From Tubulanus polymorphus (Eukaryota > Nemertea > Palaeonemertea > Tubulaniformes > Tubulanidae): DNA of 64,000 nucleotides. Location: positions 21,718,450 to 21,782,449 of the forward strand of contig NC_134029.1 in the NCBI RefSeq assembly GCF_964204645.1. The letters are read 5' to 3'. The notes below the pieces were generated by a model. That model was not told where the DNA came from and did no database searches. It saw nothing but the letters and a program-made list of their open reading frames with translations. A program made the position numbers and the translations under genes. Shown here piece by piece: positions 24,501 to 33,719 of this stretch (position 1 is its first letter; each line of letters opens with the position of its first letter).

Positions 24501-24900
24501 TTAAGTTTATTAACTGACGATGAAGTAAATTTGATGATACAAACATGGTTTAGCTGACAATCGAAATATATATAGGCCAATATTACTAGCAGGTTTGCAC
24601 TGTATGATGGGCCTGGGTTTCAATAAAAGACACATCAAGAATTTCAAGAAGATTGAAGAGAAAACAGTTCACAAACGATTTGATAAGATTGATTATGCAT
24701 TACTACATTTGTTGTAACTCTGGTATTCCTAGAGATGACTATAGATGCTTTAGTTGAATTGTTGTTAAACTATAATAATCAACCATTGCTTAGATATTTA
24801 GAATATAGATGAATTACTATATGAGTTGAATTTCATAAATATCATTTAAGACTATTTTTACAATCTACGTATCGATCCACATTGCTGATCTTATATATGA
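21600..24900. repeat. Diverged interspersed modules
   Basis: A module with TTTCAGGC(C)CCATAT, then AACTGACAATTAAAATATAG, TAGGACA and TTAGATATT...GATGAATTCAATAT recurs, each time diverged, near 22230, 22350, 22700, 23030, 23650 and 24000, and again near 26610. Near 21604 and 21779 two exon-like stretches follow good TTTCAG acceptors; the first reads DSQDEEEDAEGDYNEDDA in one frame. No continuous protein could be assembled. The area may be a decayed tandemly duplicated gene, a noncoding transcript or an old repeat family. Confidence 0.45.
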
Positions 24901-25147
24901 ATTGACATGATAATTATGATCAGGGATATTCGAAAGGATTTTCTGCTCAAAAGGTTCTGCTCTTTTCTTCAGCTTGCCGTTTCAGACTGATTGGAAGATA
25001 GTTTGAATGAACCGGAATCGAATTTCCCAATTATGTACTTCGATTTCAGACATACTCGAGAAAAACTACAATAAACTTTAAAAAATTAGACAAATTTAAA
25101 CGGTGAAAATGACAAAAAAAATTAAAGTTAGACAATATTCTCCCACC

Positions 25148-26075
25148 TTAGTTACATGAAAAAAGACCAAATATTGTAAAATATAGTTATTTCCAAAATC
25201 TCGATGTATTAAATTAGGCAGAAAAAAATAGATAAAATTATTCAACCTTGTAAACTTTCGGACTAGTTACATGAAAAAGAGACCAAATATTGTAAAATAT
25301 AGTTATTTCCAAAATGTTGATGTATTAAATTAGGCAGAAAAAATAGATAAAATTATTCAACCTTGTAAACTTTCGGACTAGTTACATGAAAAAAAGACCA
25401 AATATTGTAAAATATAGTTATTTCCAAAATGTCGATGTATTTAATTAGGCAGAAAAAAAATAGACAAAATTATTCAACCTTGTAAACTTTCGGACTAGAT
25501 ACATGAAAAAAGACCAAATATTGTAAAATATAGTTATTTCAAAAATCTCGATGTATTTAATTAGACAGAAAAAAAATAGATAAAATTATTCAACCTTGTA
25601 AACTTTCGGACTAGTTACATGAAAAAAACACCAAATATTGTAAAATATAGTTATTACCGAAATGTCGATGTATTAAATTAGGCAGAAAAAAATAGATAAA
25701 ATTATTCAACCTTGTAAACTTTCGGACTAGTTACATGAAAAAAAGACCAAATATTGTAAAATATAGTTATTTCCAAAATCTCGATGTATTTAATTAGGCA
25801 GTAAAAAAATAGATAAAATTATTCAACCTTGTAAACTTTCGGACTAGTTACATGAAAAAAAGACCAATTATTGTAAAATATAGTTATTTCCAAAATCTCG
25901 ATGTATTAAATTAGGCAGAAAAAGAAAAAAGTTAACCCTAATCAGTCACTTAATATGTGCTTCGACTATTTAAACTGTGAAAACGACTAAAAAAATTGAA
26001 GTTAGACAAAATTATTAAACATTGTAAACTTTCGGACTAGTTACATAAAAAAAGACCAAATATTGTAAAATTATC
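25148..26075. repeat. Satellite with a unit of about 117 bp
   Basis: Seven to eight tandem copies marked by GGACTAGTTACATGAAAAA near 25259, 25374, 25492, 25607, 25726, 25839 and 26034. Each unit also has CAAATATTGTAAAATATAG, TTATTTCCAAAAT and AATTATTCAACCTTGTAAAC. Copies differ mainly in A-run length and a few substitutions. The last copy is interrupted and rearranged. Confidence 0.92.
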
Positions 26076-26379
26076 TTCAACCTTGTAATATAGTTATTTC
26101 CAAAATCAGAATTAGGCAGAATAAAAGATTGTTTGAATGAACTGGAACCGAATTACCAATTATGTTCTTGGACTTAAAAAAAAAAGATCTGTAAAAACGA
26201 CCGCCGATCACGCAACTATATCTGTACTTCGATTTCCGATTTTGAAAAACGGCAGGTGTGGTAGGTTTGTAAGGGACACCAACTCGAAAAGTCAAACGAG
26301 AGTTTGAGGTCAACAACTCATCAAAAATCTGCCGATTAGAGAACAGTGCACAGAAACCGACCGACTTAGGAGATCCTCG

Positions 26380-27545
26380 TCAATGATGAAACCAGCAATC
26401 ATAAAAGGTAACTTGATATACATGAAGTTATTACGATGATTTCTAAATGTCATGATTACAGGATATATCTATTTACTCATTGCAGCTAAGTTTCAACTAT
26501 AAGAAAGAGACCAGCTTAAAATCAACTACTCATCTGAAATCAACGGATTTGAAAAACCCACAGAAGAATCAAACTCATTAGATGGAAATTACCGGTATAT
26601 TGAAATTTCAGGCCTCATATGAATATCATTTGATAAGTGATTATCAACGAAATCTATTTACCTGTCCACATAGCTGATCTTAGAACTTTTATCTTTACTA
26701 GCTTAAACATTGATGAACTAGTCCTACTACTGCAATTATTTATTGGGGCTTAAATCGGCAATTGACGTCAATGAACCTAATTCTGATTTTGGAAATAACT
26801 ATATTAACTAAGTGAAAAACACGGTGGCTTGTAATTTGAAATGACATGTAAGTTATGATAAATCTGTCTGAAATGTTTTGCTTTCTTCACTTTGTTTTAG
26901 TCAAACTACATCCCGGAAATAATGGCCTGAAGAAGACACAAGTAGACAAATACCCATTGACCCATTTGCTGATGAAAACTGCAGAAGCCCAGATGAGAAG
27001 TTTAGGAGCCAGCGACGGATTAATCACTCAATGATGGAATCTTCTACAATCGGTGGTTGATTTCTATAAAACATTTTATCAGGAGCAGCAGAGATGATAG
27101 TGTATCTTATAAACACTGATTCGCGCAGCAAAGACAATGGATTATCTCATAAAATCTGATTCAGGATAAACACCGAAGCAGCAAAGACAATGGTTTATCT
27201 CTGAGATCTAGCACTGAGATCTAGCAGCGGCAAAGACCTCTGTAGTAAAGTATTGATTTTTTTACTAATATCACCCTTTTTCAGACCAGTCTGATAGGTA
27301 ACATAGTTTAAAAAATTTACCTGATTGCGTGGAATGGAGTATGAAAATAGTTTTTGAGTCGAATATTGAAAATATTTAGATAATTAGTTAGATAATTAGG
27401 TTCCGTCGGCCTGAGAAAGGAACTCTATGTTTGAATATTTCAATATAGAGAAAACTATTTTATAATGAGTTTGTAAAAAGATGTGTCATGTGTTTTGCAA
27501 TGTGACAGAAATATCCTTCTTAGAGTCTAATAAAAGCTAAGCTCC
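26380..27545 (+). other. Exon-like modules at the end of the repeat-rich region
   Basis: A donor-like GGTAACTTGATATACATG near 26407 and an acceptor-like TTTACTCATTGCAG near 26485 resemble the pair GTTAAGTTGATACACATG and TTTTACTCATTTCAG at 21693-21778, so the same intron seems to occur twice. A further acceptor TTTGTTTTAG lies near 26900 and AATAAA near 27529. This would fit a plus-strand transcript, but no protein family is recognised. Confidence 0.35.
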
Positions 27546-27549
27546 ATTA

Positions 27550-29198
27550 ATTCACGATATTGGTCTTCGATCTTTGGTTGATAGATAAGTCGAGTTAGGT
27601 TAGGTTGATATTTTCGAAGGCCCGTGTAACCAATTTGAGAAATGAATCATATATGTCGATTTTCACATGGAGTTTTAACTTTGAGCCTCCATCAATCTGT
27701 TCGATGCTACGTATTTGAAAGCAAAAGCTTTATCTAAAAGGAGACCATTATTTACATTTGAGAGGTAAAGCTAAAGTTATAGCTAGGACTAATTTTGAAC
27801 GTTTTAACATTGTTTATAGCTGTTTGAACTTCTTTTATTGTAATGGGTAAATCCATATCACGAGATGGCTCTCGTGAATAATCACTTAGCTTCAAATCGG
27901 GTGTATAATGATTATTAAGAAGCGGCAGTGAATTAGTAGTGCTTTTTTAAAATGGGCCCAGAACCTTACTGTGAAAAAATGCCTGCAGTTGTAAATAGAG
28001 GAGTATAAATAATACATGATACAAAATACAAGTACATGAATAAATAAGAAAAACCAATAAATAAAAAATAATAAATAATAAATAGTAAATAATACAAAAT
28101 ACAAGTTCATAAATAAATGAAAAATATTTAAAAAAAATAGATATAATAATAAGCAACGATACAAACAAACAACAAATCAATACTCTATTTACATGAAAAG
28201 GCATTTTTTCAAATATTTATCAATAAGGTTTTCTCATTTATCGAACAACCTTCCCTAGGTATAGCGAAAACCCGAGATCTTTTCTGTTGTTGTTTTTAGC
28301 ATTCTATCAACTCAGTTATTGTAATAAACAAAACAAATAACCATAAACCTTAACTAAATCAAACACACTAAAAAATATCTGTTTCGATAGAATGCTTCTA
28401 ATAACTGATTAAAGATCATGCGTCCATTTACCTATAAATCACACCCTATCACTGCTGTAACTGTTAATTGTTTAAGGGATAATATCTGGGAGATACATTT
28501 TATTCTTTTTTAGAAAGAAACAGCTATAAACGTGATTAGTTATCGACAGTAAAATTATTGTCATGTTTTCCCTGAAATAACGTTGTATTAAATGAGCGAA
28601 CTGATAATGTTTGAAAATCTCAGGCAAAGTTAGAATAACTCTAGTTATCTTGAAAAATTCTAGTTATCTTGGAAAATAATTTTAATGAAAATGAAAATAA
28701 AGATTGATTAGCTAATCTCAAGCTTTCCAGAGTTAATCTTTAGGTTTTATCTCTGATTTTAATGCTTTTATGTTGAACTGTTTTTTTTTCAAATGCAGTT
28801 CACCCATTGGTAAACGAAGAACTGATAATTCCTCGAATACAAAGCAAAGTTTGCAAAATTTCAGTTTTCTTGTAAAAATAATGTTAATGAAATGAAATTA
28901 GAGATTGATTATTTGAATGAATTTGTGGTTTTATGTCCAGCTTTAAAATGTTTATACGCTGGAGATATGTTTTGCAGTTTTTGTTTTACAGTTTTTTGTA
29001 TAAACAGAAATCTTTTGCTGTAAAGTTGATATGATAGAATGCTTCATATTTCATGAAATAATCAAGTGTCACTTATGCCCGGTGACATCATGAAATGTCA
29101 AATTAATAGTCTTAGACATTCAGACTAGTCCCAATTGTCGATGGTTTATGGATCAAAGTTTACAATTCTTTGTGTAATTTCGTTATTTTCCTATTGAT
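27550..29198. other. AT-rich stretch without genes
   Basis: It includes a low-complexity tract at about 28000-28160 built of AATAAATAATA-like words. Open frames there on the minus strand (rich in F, Y, I and L) are a product of base composition. Nothing else was recognised. Confidence 0.5.
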
Positions 29199-30980
29199 TC
29201 AAATTGTTTGAATCAGTTGCAGTGGAAATTTGAATAAAAACCTTGAAATACCTTGCATGATATGTGATATTAAAAGCTAGTAATCTTATTATTGAATAAT
29301 CTAAGTCATTATTATAAGGCTAAAAATGATACCTTGTTTTTCCTGATCAGTCGGGTCATTTCATAAATCAACGAAATTTGTAATCAGTTAATTTCTATCG
29401 GCTGGGTCTGTTATGGTTAGCTTGATCATGATTTTAAAGTAATACCTTGGTAGATAGGTGGCTGGCCGGGTCAAATTCTAAAGAGTAAAAATGTAAATCA
29501 GATTGATTCATTAAATCTTACGCTTTCCAGAGTATTTGGCCAGGTTTATCTCTGGTTTTAGTGCGGGGAGCCATGGACTTGAGAGTCCATGGTTGTGGGC
29601 CATAGGCGTTTCTGTTTTAGAGTCTATGGTTGGACCATGGATGTATAAACTCTAGTTTATAGTTTATACGCCCATGGTTGGACTGTTTTTGAAATACAGT
29701 CCACGTGTTTGAGGAGCTTACGTTATAATTCCTCGAGCACAAACCTGGCATTTTGTATAATTGTTGTACACTGTATGAGAATAAATATGATTGAAATTTT
29801 TTATCGGTTTAGCTACTCTGAACTTTGTTAGTTCACCAGTCAGTGGTTTTTTGTTATCTTGCAATCCACCTCTTTTTTCAACCCAATATTCTCACCAACA
29901 TTGTGCGGAGGCGAGGATGTCCGGAAAACATGATAATCGAATATTGGCAATACAGCTTACCACTTCAACCCGGACACACTAACACTTGTTGACCGGTTAG
30001 AAGCGAGTGTTGAGCTGCCGAAAAGTAATTACGAAATTAGCAATCTTTTTGATTGTCACTGTAGCCATCAGGGGCGGATCCAGACCGTATTGCCCAATAC
30101 ATTGTTTGTACGGTCTAAAATTTAAGTGCCCTTCGGCAATATTTTGTGACGGCATATATATTTCACCACCCGCTAATTTGATATTTGCACTGATGATCGG
30201 TTTGATTTTTATATACAGAAGCAGAGTCCTGAATAGTTAACTTTGCCTTTAAAAGTGGCACCCAGTATCCTTCTTTTGGTGTTAACATTACATGATTAAT
30301 TACATGAGATTTGTGTTTCTCTTGTAAAAATCATTGTTTTTATTTTCTTCATGCTTTCGGTAAATGTAGCCGATGACCTCCTGATCGTCTCTAAAGTTCG
30401 AACCCAGTAATTACTGATACTGGTTCAGAGTGGCCCTGATGCTGAATAGAGGATGTACGGGGGTGTCCCGGGTTCAAACCCAGTAATTACTGATACTGAT
30501 TCGGAGTGATACTGATGCTGAATAGAGGATGTACAGGGGTATCCCGGGTTCAAACCCATCAATGACTCTGATTAAGAGTGGTCCTGATGGATAAAGGATG
30601 AACAGGGGTGTCCTGGGTTCGAACCCAGTAATTACTGATGCTGATTCAGAGTGGTTCTGATGCTGAATAGAGGATGTACGGGGGTGTCCCGGGTTCAAAC
30701 CCATCAATTGCTGTGATTCAGAGTGGTCCTGATGGATAAAAGATGAACAGGGGTGTCCCGCGTTCAAACCCATCAATTACTGTGATTCAGAGTGGTCGTG
30801 ATGGATAAAGGATGAACAGGGGTGTCCCAGGTTCGAACACAGTAATTACTGATACTGGTTCAGAGTGGTACTGATGCTGAATAGAGGATGTACAGGGGTG
30901 TCCTGGGTTCAAACCCAGTAATTACTGATACTGATTCAGAGTTGTCCTGATGTTGAATAAAGGATGTACAGGGGTGTCCA

Positions 30981-31160
30981 GACCGTACAGTGCTGCCGCT
31001 ATGCTCATCGTTAGCGGGATTTTCATACACTAACTAAAGTCAACTCTGGCAATCGATGTGCTGTCCAGTTATACTCCGTGACCTTGGCTTGCCAGAGTTG
31101 ACTAACGTTAGTGTATAAAAATCCCGCTAACGATGAGCGTAGAGACAGCACCGTACGGTA
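30981..31160. repeat. 180-bp hairpin, copy 1
   Basis: Inverted arms of about 70 bp run from GACCGTACAGTGCTG to CAGCACCGTACGGTA and include ATCGTTAGCGGGATTTT and CAACTCTGGCAA with their inverses. The loop is about 40 bases. It resembles a MITE nested inside the array. Confidence 0.85.
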
Positions 31161-31762
31161 AAAATGTTGATATCTTAACAAAAGAAATTACTGATAACTG
31201 ATTCAGAGCGGTACTGATGCTGAATAAGGGATGTACGGGGATGTCCCGGGTTTGAACCCAGTAATTACTAATACTGATTCAGAGTGGTCCTGATGGATAA
31301 AGGATGAACAGGGGTGTCCCGGGTTCGAACCCAGTAATTACTGATGCTGATTCAGAGTGGTTCTGATGCTGAATAGAGGATGTACGGGGGTGTCCCGGGT
31401 TCAAACCCAGTAATTACTGATACTGATTCAGAGTGGTTCTGATGCTGAATAGAGGAAGTACAGGGGTATCCCGGGTTCAAACCCATCAATTGCTGTGATT
31501 CAGAGTGGTCCTGATGGATAAAAGATGAACAGGGGTGTCCCGCGTTCAAACCCATCAATTGCTGTGATTCAGAGTGGTCGTGATGGATAAAGGATGAACA
31601 GGGGTGTCCCAGGTTCGAACACAGTAATTACTGATACTGGTTCAGAGTGGTACTGATGCTGAATAGAGGATGTACAGGGGTGTTCTGGGTTCAAACCCAG
31701 TAATTACTGATACTGATTCAGAGTTGTCCTGATGTTGAATAAAGGATGTACAGGGGTGTCCA

Positions 31763-31942
31763 GACCGTACAGTGCTGCCGCTATACTCATCGTTAGCGGG
31801 ATTTTCATACACTAACTAAAGTCAACTCTGGCAATCGACGTGCTGTCCAGTTATACTCCGTGACCTTAGCTTGCCAGAGTTGACTAACGTTAGTGTATAA
31901 AAATCCCGCTAACGATGAGCGTAGAGACAGCACCGTACGGTA
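31763..31942. repeat. 180-bp hairpin, copy 2
   Basis: Almost identical to the hairpin at 30981-31160, again followed by AAAAATGTTGATATCTTAAC. The same flanks show that it spread with neighbouring array units rather than by a fresh insertion. Confidence 0.85.
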
Positions 31943-32181
31943 AAAATGTTGATATCTTAACAAAAGAAATTACTGATAACTGATTCAGAGCGGTACTGAT
32001 GCTGAATAAGGGATGTACGGGGATGTCCCGGGTTCGAACCCAGTAATTACTTATACTGATTCAGAGTGGTCCTGATGCTGAATAGAGGATGTACAGGGGT
32101 GTCCTGGGTTCAAACCCAGTAATTACTGATACTGATTCAGAGTTGTCCTGATGTTGAATAAAGGATGTACAGGGGTGTCTA

Positions 32182-32361
32182 GACCGTACAGTGCTGCCGC
32201 TATGCTCATCGTTAGCGGGATTTTCATACACTAACTAAAGTCAACTCTGGCAATCGACGTGCTGTCCAGTTATACTCCGTGACCTTAGCTTGCCAGAGTT
32301 GACTAACGTTAGTGTATAAAAATCCCGCTAACGATGAGCGTAGAGACAGCACCGTACGGTA
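32182..32361. repeat. 180-bp hairpin, copy 3
   Basis: Third near-identical copy in copy A, with the same right flank as the other two. Confidence 0.85.
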
Positions 32362-32556
32362 AAAATGTTGATATCTTAACAAAAGAAATTACTGATAACT
32401 GATTCAGAGCGGTACTGATGCTGAATAAGGGATGTACGGGGATGTCCCGGGTTCGAACCCAGTAATTACTTATACTGATTCAGAGTGGTCCTGATGCTGA
32501 ATGGAGGATGTACGGGGGTGTCCCGGGTTCAAACCCAGTAATTACTGATACTGATA

Positions 32557-32873
32557 TCATAATGGTTCATCATCATCATGAGGAACCATTGTTGGGTGTT
32601 GATTACTGATACATGAATGATCTACCGATGGAATTATTGAATTCACAGCTTGTTTCACTAATTCTATATGTAATGATCTTTCCTCTAGTTGTTCAGTTCT
32701 ATCTCTCCTGACGCCAGCAACACGACCATCGTCAATTTGAGTTGAGGTTTTTTGACAATCAATTGCTCTATATTGACATCGGGATCTGTTCCAGCCGTAC
32801 AATTTGTCTTGTGATTTTCTAGTTTCTCTTCTGTTTCGCTACACTTTCCGCAGCAATAAAACACGCAGTCCAT
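32557..32873 (-). pseudogene. Frameshifted copy of a small cysteine-rich reading frame
   Basis: It starts with the same MDCVFYCCGKC as the intact 105-aa frame in copy B (39015-38698). An indel around the T-run near 32745-32755 shifts the frame after IVKK. The rest (GRVAGVRRDRTEQLEERSLH and onward) is present in another frame down to 32557. The product, if any, would be truncated. Confidence 0.55.
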
Positions 32874-33204
32874 TGCAATAAAATTGGTTCAATTCAATAA
32901 ATGTGTGAATACTCCACTACCTAGGACATTCTGCTCCCTCGAACTAACTGCTCCCTCATTTCACTTCAGTCTTTTAAAACTTGTGAACAGTAAATGAATA
33001 CTTATTTACAAATATTCTGTTGATTGTCTATTGTAGGTCATTGATTGTGTTCTGATGAAGATTTTCTGAGATACAACTCAGGATTTCTTTAGAATTAGAA
33101 GTTATACGTATTAAATTGAATGAGTTCAACATGCACAGAATGAATTGTTGTTATATCATGGTCAGTTTGAAAAACGGATGAAACATGAATTGAAAAGTCA
33201 ATCC

Positions 33205-33719
33205 AATGAAGAAACTAATTGACATTAAATAAAATGGCGTTTGGAGAGAGGATTGGTTTCGAGTGAATGGCGACGTTTAGAATCAATTCTATAAGATTGC
33301 ATTCTCAAATGTTTTGATACTCCCTCAGTTTGCATCAGAAATAGTACAAATCTTTGGTCCAGAAAAAAAAATATTATTAACCGACAGCATAAAATCGTAC
33401 AGACGCATCAACCTATTTGATTTAAGTTGTGAAACATTGAAAACTGAAAAAGAGCGTCACTGAATTGAATGTTTCCTACTTTATCACCAATTTCCTAAAT
33501 ACCGAATTTTCTCATAAGATAGCATTAGTACAAGTAAGCAGTAGTACAATTTAATACCAATAATAATTTCGGGAAAAAATGTCGAACCCCAACTCATCGT
33601 GGAGTTGCTAAAATTTGCAGTTTATGTATTAGATTGAGTACCGCATAACACCGAACCTAGGAGCCAAACAAAATCGGTGACAGCGTGTCGTGTCCGATCG
33701 AAAAACGAACAGCTAGTTC
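33205..33719. other. Short stretch between copy A and the broken GPCR
   Basis: No gene was seen. Its first 30 bases (AGAAACTAATTGACATTAAA) also occur near 42611, so a short dispersed repeat begins here. The remainder could be the 3' UTR of the GPCR gene. Confidence 0.4.

Larger units (their letters stand above)
30390..32550. repeat. Tandem array in copy A, units of about 75 bp
   Basis: Roughly two dozen imperfect units contain GGGTTCAAACCC or GGGTTCGAACCC, CAGTAATTACTGATACTG, ATTCAGAGTGGTCCTGATG and GAATAGAGGATGTACAGGGG. The minus strand repeats a frame like GFEPGTPPYILYSAS, giving open frames up to 100 codons. These are best read as periodicity of the array, since start codons and lengths differ between copies. 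Confidence 0.88.
29199..33204. repeat. Composite repeat, copy A (4.0 kb)
   Basis: It matches copy B at 36726-39343 in the same orientation, almost base for base outside the tandem arrays. Order: about 1.2 kb of unique sequence with clustered short palindromes (29571-29690), an array of units of about 75 bp (30390-32550) that includes three 180-bp hairpins, and a right part carrying a small minus-strand reading frame. Both copies begin TCAAATTGT and end AAAAGTCAATCC. Flanking bases differ and show no target duplication. This could be a mobile element without duplication of its target or a segmental duplication. Confidence 0.85.

Noticed and set aside
27892-28204. Minus-strand frames rich in F, Y, I and L
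   Set aside because: They come from an AATAAATA-type low-complexity tract.
30474-31558. Repeated minus-strand frames with GFEPGTPPYILYSAS
   Set aside because: They follow the periodicity of the tandem array, and their starts and stops vary between units. A repeat protein is not supported.
29199-33204. Helitron
   Set aside because: The start is TC and there is no target duplication, but the end (CAATCC) lacks CTRR, and no terminal hairpin or Rep/helicase frame was seen.
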